Shown one piece after another: positions 16,906 to 25,557 of a stretch of DNA of 43,367 nucleotides. The position numbers and the translations under genes are program-made. The notes beneath the pieces were generated by a model. That model was not told the DNA's origin, searched no databases, and saw nothing but the letters and a program-made list of their open reading frames with translations. Positions within the stretch are counted from its first letter, which is position 1. The number at the start of each line of letters is the position of its first letter. Source of the DNA: an uncultured Clostridia bacterium (GTDB lineage: Bacteria; Bacillota; Clostridia; TANB77; CAG-508); contig CAOXTD010000004.1 in NCBI GenBank assembly GCA_948560265.1, positions 1 to 43,367 of the forward strand, written 5' to 3'.

Positions 16906-17307
16906 ATGACAAAAGAAGACCAAATTTTAGAGATACTACATGAACATACGAAAAAATTTGATGCATTTCAAGGACAATTTAACTCTATTGAAAATAAGGT
17001 TGATACTCTTCAAGGACAGTTTAATTCTCTTGAAAATAAGGTTGACACCCTTCAAGGACAATTTAACTCTCTTGAAAGTACAGTTACTAATATTAATCAA
17101 ACTGTCATTGTTCTCGAAAATGAATTTAAAGACAAAACTTCAGCATTATTTGATGGTCATGCTATGAATCAAGAACATTTGGAAAAAAATGATAAAAATC
17201 TTGAAGATGTACAAACAATTTTAGAAGATCATTCTATAAGACTTATTTCATTAGAAATTGATTCAAAAGAACATACTAAACAATTAGAAAATTTATCTTC
17301 TAAATAA
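16906..17307 (+). CDS. coiled-coil protein with 14-residue repeats, function unknown
   Basis: A 133-residue soluble protein. The start at 16906 (MTKEDQILEIL) follows AAGGAGG at 16891-16897; an upstream in-frame ATG at 16864 lacks a site. Residues 22-63 are three tandem copies of QGQFNSLENKVDTL, two heptads each, with the third copy diverging at its end, and coiled coil continues to the C-terminus. There is no membrane or enzymatic domain. Such short tetra-/trimeric coiled coils are common in Clostridia, often without known function. It diverges from spoIIA, but nothing in the sequence ties it to sporulation. Confidence 0.65.
   Translation: MTKEDQILEILHEHTKKFDAFQGQFNSIENKVDTLQGQFNSLENKVDTLQGQFNSLESTVTNINQTVIVLENEFKDKTSALFDGHAMNQEHLEKNDKNLEDVQTILEDHSIRLISLEIDSKEHTKQLENLSSK
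16969..17094 (+). repeat. three tandem 42-bp in-frame repeats
   Basis: Copies at 16969-17010, 17011-17052 and 17053-17094 each begin CAAGGACA and encode two heptads. The first two differ at a few silent sites and one Ile/Leu codon. Repeat number could change by slippage without breaking the frame. Confidence 0.85.
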
Positions 17308-17315
17308 GTCAAAAC

Positions 17316-17374
17316 GCAAAATGGAGTTTCATGATGTAACTTTTAAAAGGTTTCACGATGAAACTCCATTTTGC
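17316..17374. terminator. long perfect inverted repeat between convergent genes, probable bidirectional terminator
   Basis: 17-bp perfect arms GCAAAATGGAGTTTCAT (17316-17332) and its complement (17358-17374) around a 25-base loop. No T run follows directly on either strand, so it is not a classic intrinsic terminator; a small palindromic element is an alternative. Confidence 0.5.
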
Positions 17375-17387
17375 ACTAAATCACTTA

Positions 17388-18455
17388 TTATACAATTTTC
17401 CCCCCACCTAGTACCATATCATCTATATAAAACACAGCTGACTGACCTGGTGTAATTCTCCCTACTTTCTCATCAAAAATAACTTTGACAGTATCTTTTT
17501 TTATCATTTCTATGGTCGCTGAATATTCCTTACTAGAATATCTTGTCTTTACCATTACTTGCATTGGTACTTCTAATTTATCTACTAATAAAAGATTAAT
17601 TTGATTTACTAACATTTCCTTTTGATAAATCTCTTTTTCTGTTCCAACAATCAGTTCATTTTTTTCTGGCTTAAAACCTATCACAAATAGAGGCTCTGAA
17701 TAAGCAATTCCTAATCCTTTTCTTTGTCCTATGGTATATCGATACAAGCCTTGATGTTTTCCTAAAACTTCTCCTTTTAGATTAACAATATTTCCTTCTT
17801 TTGCTTTTAAGTCAGAATATTCCTCTAAAAACTTCTTATAATCTCCATCTGGAATAAAACAAATATCTTCACTATCTGGCTTATTTGCAACTTCTAATCC
17901 ATGTTCTCTTGCAAGGTTTCTAATTTCTTCTTTGTTTCTCATATTGGCTAGTGGAAATACTACTTTTCCTACTACTTCCTTTGGTATATTGTATAATACA
18001 TAGCTTTGGTCTTTAGTTATATTATCTGCTTTTTTAATAACAGTTCTTCCATATTCCTCACTATATTCTACCTTAGCATAATGACCTGTTGCTATATACT
18101 CTATTCCCAATTCTTTTGCTTTTTGATACATATAACCAAATTTTAAATATTTATTACATTCAATACAGGGATTTGGGGTTCTACAATTTTTGTATTGGCA
18201 AATAAAGTCTTGAATAACATATTTTTGAAACTGATCCTTGGCATTTAATGTATAATGTGGTATTCCTAGCTTTTCACAGACTCTTTTTGCTCCTAATGTT
18301 GCCTCTAAATTGCAGCAAGTACTCTCTTTTCCTTCTTCTTCCCAAAGTTTTAGAGTTACTCCATATACCTCATATCCCTGCTCTTGCAATAAAATAGCAG
18401 CAACACTACTATCAACTCCTCCACTCATTCCAAGTAGCACTTTTTTCTTCTCCAT
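17388..18455 (-). CDS. mnmA: tRNA-specific 2-thiouridylase MnmA
   Basis: A 355-residue ATP-pyrophosphatase that puts sulfur on U34 of Lys, Glu and Gln tRNAs. The PP-loop is GMSGGVDSSVAA near residue 10. The first catalytic Cys region is RTPNPCIECNKYLKF, ATGHYAKV and KDQSYVLY follow, and the second Cys is in KPDSEDICFIP. AAGGAG before the ATG at 18455 fixes the start. It lies downstream of iscS and iscU, which can supply the persulfide sulfur. Confidence 0.93.
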   Translation of the reverse strand: MEKKKVLLGMSGGVDSSVAAILLQEQGYEVYGVTLKLWEEEGKESTCCNLEATLGAKRVCEKLGIPHYTLNAKDQFQKYVIQDFICQYKNCRTPNPCIECNKYLKFGYMYQKAKELGIEYIATGHYAKVEYSEEYGRTVIKKADNITKDQSYVLYNIPKEVVGKVVFPLANMRNKEEIRNLAREHGLEVANKPDSEDICFIPDGDYKKFLEEYSDLKAKEGNIVNLKGEVLGKHQGLYRYTIGQRKGLGIAYSEPLFVIGFKPEKNELIVGTEKEIYQKEMLVNQINLLLVDKLEVPMQVMVKTRYSSKEYSATIEMIKKDTVKVIFDEKVGRITPGQSAVFYIDDMVLGGGKIV

Positions 18456-18570
18456 TCTCTTCTCCTTATTTTCTACCAATTTTACTGCATTTTATCACAC
18501 ACATCTTTAAAATACAAGAATTTGAAAAGTATGTCTTTTTCCATAGAGCATAATTTTCCCTTTTTCAACT

Positions 18571-19017
18571 TTAAATACAACATTTTTGGCAACCTTCTTC
18601 AGGCTTTATCTTACATTTCTCTATAACTTCTTCTTGACTCATAACTCCTTGTTTCAAATAATAGTCTGCTATTGCTTTTCTAATGGCTTCTTCTGCTAGC
18701 ACAGAGCAATGCAATTTTACTGGTGGAAGTCCACCTAATTCATTGACAACATCTTTATTCGTTATTTTCAAAGCTTCTTCTAATGCTTTTCCTTTTATCA
18801 TTTCTGTGGATATACTACTTGAAGCAATCGCCGCTCCACAGCCAAAAGTTTGAAATTTCACATCTATAATTTTATTATCTTGAATTTTTAAATAAATTCT
18901 CATAATATCTCCGCAAACTGGATTTCCAACTTCTCCCACTCCGTCTGCGTTTTCTATCCTTCCTACATTTTTTGGATTAGCATAGTTTTCAATTACTTTT
19001 TCATTATATGGCTCCAT
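18571..19017 (-). CDS. iscU: iron-sulfur cluster scaffold IscU/NifU N-terminal type
   Basis: A 148-residue scaffold protein with the three cluster-binding cysteines in GNPVCGD, TFGCGAA and KLHCSVLAE. The Asp next to the first Cys is kept, as in IscU. An extra C-terminal extension carries four more Cys (EKCKIKPEEGCQKCCI). It starts 31 bases after iscS and receives sulfur from it. Confidence 0.92.
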   Translation of the reverse strand: MEPYNEKVIENYANPKNVGRIENADGVGEVGNPVCGDIMRIYLKIQDNKIIDVKFQTFGCGAAIASSSISTEMIKGKALEEALKITNKDVVNELGGLPPVKLHCSVLAEEAIRKAIADYYLKQGVMSQEEVIEKCKIKPEEGCQKCCI

Positions 19018-19048
19018 TTTTTACATTCCTTCCCTTCTTAAAATACCT

Positions 19049-20239
19049 TTATGCCTTATTAGAATTATCTTTTTTGATAAATTCTTCATATAAAGGTGAC
19101 ATTGCTCTTAACCTTTCTACAATTTCAACTAATTGCTCAATTAAATAATCTACTTCTTCTTTTGTATTATACTTTCCTATCGAAATTCGAATACTACCAT
19201 GAGCAATTTCATGTAGTAATCCAATGGCTAATAGAACATGTGATGGATCAAGCGAGCCACTAGTACATGCACTGCCACTTGAAGCACAAATTCCCTTCAA
19301 ATCAAGATTTAGTAAAATTCCTTCTCCTTCAATAAAGCGAAAAGAAATATTGCTTAAGCCTGGAAGACCATTTTCTGGGTCACCATTGATTTTAATATAT
19401 GGTATTTTTTCTTGGATTTGGCTAATATAGTAATCTCTTAGTTTTCTTAACTTATTTCTATGTTTTTCTGCCTGTTCATAGGCTAATTCTATTGCTTTTC
19501 CCATTCCTACAATAGCTGCTGTATTTTCAGTTCCTGCTCTTTTGTTTCTCTCTTGATGCCCTCCATTCATAAACTTTTGAAATAGTACGCCTTTTCTTAC
19601 ATAAAGTGCACCTATTCCCTTTGGTCCATAAAACTTGTGTGCTGACATAGATAGGCTATCAATATTCATTTTCTCCACATCAATATCTAATATTCCTACT
19701 GCTTGTACACTATCTGTATGGAATATAATTTGGTGTTCTTTAGCGATTTTGCCTATTTCTGCAATTGGCTGTATCGTTCCAATTTCATTGTTGGCAAACA
19801 TAATCGTAATCAAAATAGTCTCTGGCTTAATTGCATTTTGTAATTCTTCTAATTTAACTCTCCCTTTTTCATCTACCCCAATATAAGAAACTTCAAAGCC
19901 TTCCCTCTCTAATTGTTTGCAAGTTTCTAATACTGCTGGATGCTCAATTTGAGAGGTAATAATATGATTTCCCTTGCTTTTATATTGGTACGCTATTCCT
20001 CTAATAATTGTATTGTCTGCTTCACTTCCACCTGAAGTAAAATAAATCTCGTTTGGCTCACTATTGATTGCTTTAGCAATTTTTTCTCTTGCTTCTTCTA
20101 TTGCTTTTCTACTTTCTCTGCCTAGTTTATAAATAGAAGAAGCATTTCCATAATCTTCTGTTAAATATAGCATCATTTCTTTTAATACTTCTTCATCTAA
20201 TTTCGTAGTAGCTGAATTGTCAAAATATATGTTTTTCAT
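19049..20239 (-). CDS. iscS: cysteine desulfurase IscS/NifS
   Basis: A 396-residue class V aminotransferase that moves sulfur from cysteine to IscU and MnmA. FDNSATTKLD opens the protein; the PLP lysine lies in SMSAHKFYGPKG; the catalytic Cys lies in SSGSACTSGSLDPSHVL, which is the longer class I (IscS/NifS) loop. It is first in the iscS-iscU-(mnmA) group, with a strong promoter that carries an IscR-type operator. Confidence 0.94.
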   Translation of the reverse strand: MKNIYFDNSATTKLDEEVLKEMMLYLTEDYGNASSIYKLGRESRKAIEEAREKIAKAINSEPNEIYFTSGGSEADNTIIRGIAYQYKSKGNHIITSQIEHPAVLETCKQLEREGFEVSYIGVDEKGRVKLEELQNAIKPETILITIMFANNEIGTIQPIAEIGKIAKEHQIIFHTDSVQAVGILDIDVEKMNIDSLSMSAHKFYGPKGIGALYVRKGVLFQKFMNGGHQERNKRAGTENTAAIVGMGKAIELAYEQAEKHRNKLRKLRDYYISQIQEKIPYIKINGDPENGLPGLSNISFRFIEGEGILLNLDLKGICASSGSACTSGSLDPSHVLLAIGLLHEIAHGSIRISIGKYNTKEEVDYLIEQLVEIVERLRAMSPLYEEFIKKDNSNKA

Positions 20240-20272
20240 TTTTCTAATATCCTTTCTCTTTTTTAGGATACT

Positions 20273-20301
20273 ATTATACTTTTTAATTCCTACTATGTCA
20301 A
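20273..20301 (-). promoter_or_regulatory. iscS promoter
   Basis: Consensus TTGACA (20296-20301), 17-base spacer and consensus TATAAT (20273-20278) on the minus strand. Confidence 0.85.
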
Positions 20302-20309
20302 TAGGAATT
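20285..20309. promoter_or_regulatory. putative IscR operator over the iscS -35 box
   Basis: Perfect inverted repeat AATTCCTA-N9-TAGGAATT (20285-20292 with 20302-20309) spanning the -35 box and part of the spacer. Binding here would block RNA polymerase. An Rrf2/IscR-type gene lies directly upstream. Confidence 0.65.
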
Positions 20310-20347
20310 AAAAAAAATAAAAATAATAACTATTTATTATTTATAAG

Positions 20348-20383
20348 AAGGCTTGTAATATAAAATTCCTATATACAAGCCTT
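20348..20383 (-). terminator. terminator after iscR
   Basis: Perfect 10-bp stem AAGGCTTGTA/TACAAGCCTT (20348-20357 with 20374-20383). The T tract on the minus strand is weak (TTCTTAT). Confidence 0.55.
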
Positions 20384-20407
20384 TTAAATATCTATCATAA
20401 ATAGTCA

Positions 20408-20800
20408 TTATTTAATTAAGTCTTCTAAAGTCTGACTATCTATATATTCACTAATAACCTCATCTAGTCCTTTCCAAAAAGAAAATGTTTTACAATCTTC
20501 TTGCCTACTACAGCCCCCTGTAATACAATCTGTAGGAGATAATTTCTCTTCCATTGCTCGCAAAATATCTCCCACTTTATATTGACTAGGCTCTTTACTC
20601 AGCATATAGCCACCATTATTGCCCCTAGCAGACTTCAAATATCCTGCTTTCATTAGCCTTCCAATAATTTGCTCTAAATATTTATTAGATATTTCTTGTC
20701 TATTAGCAATATCAGTTAAAGAAATATATTCTCCCTGCTTTTGCGCCGCTATATCTATCATTATTCGCAAGGCATATCTGCCCCTTGTTGAAATTTTCAT
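20408..20800 (-). CDS. iscR: Rrf2-family Fe-S sensing repressor, IscR-like
   Basis: A 130-residue winged-helix regulator. The N-terminus MKISTRGRYALRIMIDIA and recognition region ISNKYLEQIIGRLMKAGYLK are typical of Rrf2 proteins. Three cysteines in DCITGGCSRQEDC are placed as the cluster ligands of IscR, so cluster loading probably sets DNA binding. The likely target is the palindrome over the iscS -35. Its ATG overlaps the valS stop (ATGA), so it is co-transcribed and probably translationally coupled to valS. Confidence 0.87.
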   Translation of the reverse strand: MKISTRGRYALRIMIDIAAQKQGEYISLTDIANRQEISNKYLEQIIGRLMKAGYLKSARGNNGGYMLSKEPSQYKVGDILRAMEEKLSPTDCITGGCSRQEDCKTFSFWKGLDEVISEYIDSQTLEDLIK

Positions 20801-23481
20801 TTTTGCAAACTCCCTAGTCTTTCTTCTACTTTCGCAAGCATTTCTTGATATTTTGCAAGTTTTGCTTTTTCCTCATTAATTTTTGCTTCTGGTGCTTTAT
20901 TGACAAATCCTGGATTAGAAAGCATTTTTTGTCCTCTTGCAACTTCTGCTTCTAACTTCATCTTTTCTTCTTGTAACCTCTTCTTCTCTTCTTCTAAATC
21001 TACCAAGTCTTCTAATGGCATATATAATTCTATACCATCTTGCATAATAGTAATTGCATTTTCAGGAAGTCCTGTTCTGTCTTTTTGAATGGTTACTTTT
21101 GTTCCAAATCCTAATTTTAATAAAATTTCTTCTGCTTCTTTAATTTCTTTTTCATATTGATTCGTAACAAAAATCAATTCTGACTTTTTAGATGGATGAA
21201 TATTTCTAGTAGCCCTTACATTTCTAATCTCCACAATTAGTTTCTTTAATTTTTCTATAAATTCCTCTTCTTTATCAAAGACAAATTTTTCTCTGATGTC
21301 TGGCCATTTTGCTACAATTAAATCTTCTGTTCCAAATACGATTAAGTGAGAATAAATTTTTTCTGTAATAAATGGCATAAATGGATGTAATAGCTTTAAA
21401 GAAGATGCTAGAATATGACTTAATACATCACTAACTGGAACTTTAACCTCATCATCTTCACTGTAAATTCTAGGTTTTACCATTTCAATATACCAATCGC
21501 AAAATTCATTCCAAATAAAACTATAAATTTTATCAAGTGCCATTCCTAGTTCATAATTATCCAAATTTTTGGTAACTTCTACTACTAATTTATCAAATTT
21601 ATTTAATATCCATTTATCTTCTAGTCTAAAACATGCTGGGTCATATGCCTTACTCTTTTCAAAAGCCTCATAACAAAAGTCTCTTACCTTTTGCTCATCT
21701 GCCAAATTACTACTTACAAACTTTGCTGCATTCCATACTTTGTTAGCAAAGTTAGAAGCTTGCTCTAATTTTTCTGGCATATAGCGGATATCATTACCTG
21801 CTGAAATGCCTAATACTAATGAAAAGCGTAGGGCATCTGTTCCATATTGGTCAATAATCTCTAATGGGTCAATTCCATTTCCTAAGCTCTTAGACATTTT
21901 TCTACCTTGACTATCTCTTACAATTCCATGGATAAATACATCTTTAAATGGTGGCTTTCCAGTATGCTCTAAAGCTGAGAAAATCATTCTTGCTACCCAG
22001 AAGAAAATAATATCATAACCAGTAACTAAAGTACTTGTTGGGTAAAAATATTCAAAATCTTCTGTTTTTTCTGGCCAACCTAAAGTAGAAAATGGCCATA
22101 ATGCTGAACTGAACCAAGTATCTAATGTGTCTTCGTCTTGTTTTAAATGTGTACTTCCACATTTAGTACATTTTTGCGGTTCTTGCTCTGCTACTATCAC
22201 TTCACCACAGTCTTCACAATAATAAGCTGGAATTCTATGTCCCCACCATATTTGCCTTGAAATGCACCAATCTTGGATATTTTCCATCCAATTAAAATAC
22301 GTTTTTTCATATCTTTCTGGAATAAATCTAGTTTCCTTATTCTTCACTGCTTCAATAGCAGGCTTTGCTAAAGGTTCCATTTTTACAAACCATTGCTCTG
22401 AAATATGTGGTTCAATGGTATGATGGCAGCGATAACATTTTCCTACATTATGAGTATAATCTTCTATTTTAATTAAATATCCTTCTTTTTGTAGTCTCTC
22501 TACAATTTTTTGCCTTGCCTCTAATAAATCCATTCCCTGATATTCTGGTACTAAATTTCCCATTTTGAAGTTCTCGTCAAATACTTCTAATATTTCCAAA
22601 TTGTGTTTAACCGCTGCCGCATAGTCATTAGGGTCATGAGCAGGTGTTAACTTTACAGCACCTGTTCCAAACTCTGTTTCTACAAATTCGTCTGCTATAA
22701 TTGGAATTTCTTTATTCATAATTGGCAAAATTACCATTTTACCAACTAAATCTTTGTATCTTTCATCGCTTGGATGAACTGCAACGCCAGTATCTCCAAG
22801 CATTGTTTCAGGTCTTGTTGTTGCAACAATAACATATTTTCCTTCCTCTCCTTTAATCGGATATTTAATATGCCATAAATGAGTTGGTTCTTCTTCATAT
22901 TCTACTTCTATGTCGGAAATAGAAGTATCACAATAAGGGCACCAATTGATGAGTCTTTTTCCTCTATAAATTAAGCCTTTTTTATATAGCTCAACAAAAA
23001 CGTGCTTTACAGCATTTGATAGTCCTTCATCCATAGTAAAACGTTCTCTCGACCAATCACATGAACAACCTAATTTCTTTAATTGGTTTAAAATAGTTCC
23101 ACCATATTCTTCTTTCCATTCCCATGCTTTTTCTAAAAAGCCTTCTCTTCCTAGATCTTCTTTTGTAATTCCTTCTTTTTTCAAATTCTCTACAATCTTT
23201 GCTTCCGTAGCAATTGACGCATGGTCTGTACCAGGTACCCACAATGTATTATACCCTTGCATCCTCTTATATCGAATTAAAATATCTTGTAGTGTCTCAT
23301 CTAAAGCATGTCCCATATGCAATTTACCTGTAATATTTGGTGGTGGAATTACAATAGTATATGGCTCTTTTGTTTTATCTTCAGATGGTTTGAAATATCC
23401 CTTATCATTCCACTCTTGATAAATCTCCTCTTCAAAAGTTTTTGGTTCAAATTTTCCTTCTAATGGCTTACGATTGCTCAT
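20797..23481 (-). CDS. valS: valyl-tRNA synthetase
   Basis: An 894-residue class Ia synthetase. The HIGH motif reads GKLHMGHAL near residue 55 (after PPPNITG) and the KMSKS loop reads GRKMSKSLGNGIDP near 530. It has an editing domain, a CxxC zinc-like site around ICPY.../CEDCGEV...CTKCGS, and the C-terminal coiled-coil arm (about 825-890) typical of ValRS. It is preceded by a T-box leader with a Val specifier and followed by overlapping iscR. Confidence 0.96.
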   Translation of the reverse strand: MSNRKPLEGKFEPKTFEEEIYQEWNDKGYFKPSEDKTKEPYTIVIPPPNITGKLHMGHALDETLQDILIRYKRMQGYNTLWVPGTDHASIATEAKIVENLKKEGITKEDLGREGFLEKAWEWKEEYGGTILNQLKKLGCSCDWSRERFTMDEGLSNAVKHVFVELYKKGLIYRGKRLINWCPYCDTSISDIEVEYEEEPTHLWHIKYPIKGEEGKYVIVATTRPETMLGDTGVAVHPSDERYKDLVGKMVILPIMNKEIPIIADEFVETEFGTGAVKLTPAHDPNDYAAAVKHNLEILEVFDENFKMGNLVPEYQGMDLLEARQKIVERLQKEGYLIKIEDYTHNVGKCYRCHHTIEPHISEQWFVKMEPLAKPAIEAVKNKETRFIPERYEKTYFNWMENIQDWCISRQIWWGHRIPAYYCEDCGEVIVAEQEPQKCTKCGSTHLKQDEDTLDTWFSSALWPFSTLGWPEKTEDFEYFYPTSTLVTGYDIIFFWVARMIFSALEHTGKPPFKDVFIHGIVRDSQGRKMSKSLGNGIDPLEIIDQYGTDALRFSLVLGISAGNDIRYMPEKLEQASNFANKVWNAAKFVSSNLADEQKVRDFCYEAFEKSKAYDPACFRLEDKWILNKFDKLVVEVTKNLDNYELGMALDKIYSFIWNEFCDWYIEMVKPRIYSEDDEVKVPVSDVLSHILASSLKLLHPFMPFITEKIYSHLIVFGTEDLIVAKWPDIREKFVFDKEEEFIEKLKKLIVEIRNVRATRNIHPSKKSELIFVTNQYEKEIKEAEEILLKLGFGTKVTIQKDRTGLPENAITIMQDGIELYMPLEDLVDLEEEKKRLQEEKMKLEAEVARGQKMLSNPGFVNKAPEAKINEEKAKLAKYQEMLAKVEERLGSLQK

Positions 23482-23514
23482 AGTTTCTCCTCCTTAATTT
23501 TATTAGTTTGTTGT

Positions 23515-23775
23515 TCTACTAAAATACAATAAACCTCGCCCCTATATTTAAGGGCGAGGTAATTATTTCTCACGGTACCACCTTAATTTTAACTAACAAG
23601 TTAGTCAAATCTCTAGTTCCTTTTAACGCAAGTTATACGGATAAACTTAAATTTATTTTCAGTTTATCAACTCCAAAGCTACCTTCAGTTCTCGTTTCTA
23701 CAAGAAGCTCTCAGCGTATCCACTTCTTTTCTCTTTCTAGCTCGTTTAAACTTACTCCTCTTCTTCTTTGTTTTT
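23515..23775 (-). promoter_or_regulatory. T-box riboswitch of valS
   Basis: Minus-strand leader with the T-box core GGTGGTACC (23574-23582), followed by GTGAGAAAT. The terminator hairpin is ACCTCGCCC/GGGCGAGGT (23533-23541 with 23552-23560). A stem I region lies upstream. A GUA Val codon at 23680-23682, in GAAGGTAGCTTTGG, is the likely specifier. Uncharged tRNA-Val would bind and favour the antiterminator. Outer limits are approximate. Confidence 0.9.
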
Positions 23776-23788
23776 TTAGTCTTTAAAT

Positions 23789-23817
23789 ATTGTAACATAC
23801 TATTTTTGAAATAGCAA
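23789..23817 (-). promoter_or_regulatory. promoter of the valS leader
   Basis: TTGCTA (23812-23817), 17-base spacer and TACAAT (23789-23794) on the minus strand, just upstream of T-box stem I. Confidence 0.65.
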
Positions 23818-23850
23818 GATTTTTTACTACATTTTATCCCATAATATAAA

Positions 23851-23884
23851 AAGGAGGGCAAAGTCTTAAAACTCTACCCTCCTT
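23851..23884 (-). terminator. terminator after the MiaB-family gene
   Basis: 8-bp stem AAGGAGGG/CCCTCCTT (23851-23858 with 23877-23884) followed on the minus strand by a T run. Confidence 0.7.
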
Positions 23885-23918
23885 AAATTTCATAGGAATT
23901 TCCTAATCAAATCTTCTT

Positions 23919-25331
23919 TCATTTTTTCAACAACTTCGTTATATATCCCTCACAATATTTTGTTAACGACATATCCATTATGTTAAATCCACCACAAGTT
24001 TCTTCATTTTCCATTCGCATCTTACTTATCGAAATCATCATTTTCATTGCTCGCTCTTCGTCCATTTCGCCTTCTCTTTTTGCTTCCGTTGATAAAATGA
24101 GACTTTGTTGTTCAGTAACAAATAACCCCTTAATACTCATAGGAACTACTGTAATTCTTTGCCCTACTTCAAAATTATTCCCTCTGACGCTAACAAAGGC
24201 TCCTTTATCGCAAAGCACCAATGCCTCTCCTCGCTTACACGCTGCATAGACAATACCTGTTTGTTCTTTTCCAATCATATCTTCTGCAAACTTCAACCTT
24301 AAATTGAGCAGAACTTCTGTTAACTCTACTAGCCTTTTTTTTGCCTTTTCTGTACTCGGATTATGTAAGCTCGCTGCTTTTGTTCCAGGAGTTGGCACTA
24401 AAAAGTTTACACTCAGAAAATGTAAATTATTTTGCTCAATAATCTCCAGTTGCTCACGGAAATTAGCGTCATTTTCTCTACAATATCCTGTCATAACATT
24501 AGAGGCAATCATTTTTCCTTGTAGCCGCTTAAAAATTGACAAAATCCTCTCTTTGGTCATTTCGCCAACTCCCATTTTTTCTCTTACTGCAGGTATAAAA
24601 GATTGCAATTCCATTTGAAGATAAACAAACCTTGGATTTCTGAGTAACTCAATAGTTTCGTCCGTTAATTCAGCCAGCACAATTCCATTCAATTGGTATA
24701 ACATATCAGGAATTTCCAAAAGAGTTCTTAATAAATCAGGTAATCGTTTTCCTTGATCGTTATACTCCGTTGAATTCATTGCATTTAACACAACTCTTTT
24801 TACTCCTTGTTGTTGTGCCATTTTTACCGTTTCTACGATTTCGCTCATAGGTACACTTTGGAATTTATAATCCATATAGGCCACTTTGCAAAATGTACAC
24901 TTTCGGTTGCAACCATATGAAATGTTAATAATAGCGCTACCATCTTGCAATATAGTAGGAGTAACGCTGGCTTCTTCATATGGCTCCCCTAGCTGGCTAA
25001 AAAACTCTTCTGGAGTTGTAAATTGAAAAATTTTCAAATTGGCCAGTTTCTTTTTTACTACTTCTACTAATTCTTTTGTCCTGCTTAAGCACTCCCCTAA
25101 GAATACTCTTCCTTGAACTTTCTCCTTAGAGAGCTGAACTAATGAATCCATTGCTTCATTCAGTTCTTCTGTAGTCATGCAGCATTGCTTTACAAGAATT
25201 ATGCCACTTGACCTAACCTTCTTTGTTTTTCTCCATCCCTCTGCTTCAAGCCGTTTGGTAATTTTTTGCCAGCATTCATAATGTGCTCCACAATTCGATG
25301 TTGCTTCAATAATACAATACGTTCTTGGCAT
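23919..25331 (-). CDS. divergent MiaB-family radical SAM methylthiotransferase
   Basis: A 470-residue protein with the layout of MiaB/RimO/MtaB enzymes. The N-terminal UPF0004-like part keeps three candidate Cys ligands (SNCGAH, KQCCMT, GECLS). The radical SAM cluster motif is CNRKCTFCK near residue 140. A TRAM-like C-terminal segment starts around residue 345 (GKEQTGIVYAACKRGEALV). MiaB members add a methylthio group to tRNA A37 or to ribosomal protein S12; the substrate here cannot be assigned. Its codon use is richer in G/C-ending codons and it holds the only two uninterrupted CGG codons in the window, suggesting a different history. It has its own promoter and terminator. Confidence 0.78.
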   Translation of the reverse strand: MPRTYCIIEATSNCGAHYECWQKITKRLEAEGWRKTKKVRSSGIILVKQCCMTTEELNEAMDSLVQLSKEKVQGRVFLGECLSRTKELVEVVKKKLANLKIFQFTTPEEFFSQLGEPYEEASVTPTILQDGSAIINISYGCNRKCTFCKVAYMDYKFQSVPMSEIVETVKMAQQQGVKRVVLNAMNSTEYNDQGKRLPDLLRTLLEIPDMLYQLNGIVLAELTDETIELLRNPRFVYLQMELQSFIPAVREKMGVGEMTKERILSIFKRLQGKMIASNVMTGYCRENDANFREQLEIIEQNNLHFLSVNFLVPTPGTKAASLHNPSTEKAKKRLVELTEVLLNLRLKFAEDMIGKEQTGIVYAACKRGEALVLCDKGAFVSVRGNNFEVGQRITVVPMSIKGLFVTEQQSLILSTEAKREGEMDEERAMKMMISISKMRMENEETCGGFNIMDMSLTKYCEGYITKLLKK

Positions 25332-25456
25332 TTTCGTCCTCCAGTTTTTCTTATTGAATATTATTTTGTTATTTCTTACTTGTACCTTTTAAATGAAAGA
25401 AATTATCCCTCCTTAATTTTAAATTTGGAATTCTATTGTAGAAATTCATAATTTAT

Positions 25457-25485
25457 ATTATATCACATTTACATAATATTTTCAA
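25457..25485 (-). promoter_or_regulatory. promoter of the MiaB-family gene
   Basis: TTGAAA (25480-25485), 17 bases and TATAAT (25457-25462) on the minus strand. The leader to the start codon is about 120 bases and includes an internal AAGGAGG not followed by a start codon; no riboswitch was recognised in it. Confidence 0.7.
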
Positions 25486-25495
25486 TTTAACCATA

Positions 25496-25541
25496 AAGAA
25501 TACCTATAACGTTAAACAAATTTAACATTTTAGGTATTCTT
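25496..25541 (-). terminator. terminator after the small membrane protein gene
   Basis: 11-bp perfect stem AAGAATACCTA/TAGGTATTCTT (25496-25506 with 25531-25541), 24-base AT-rich loop. The T tract after it is short. Confidence 0.6.
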
Positions 25542-25557
25542 CATCTTTTCTTCCATA

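Noticed and set aside
25332..25450. Small leader ORF (26 codons) or riboswitch before the MiaB-family gene
   Set aside because: The possible ATG has no ribosome binding site and no known riboswitch core was recognised.
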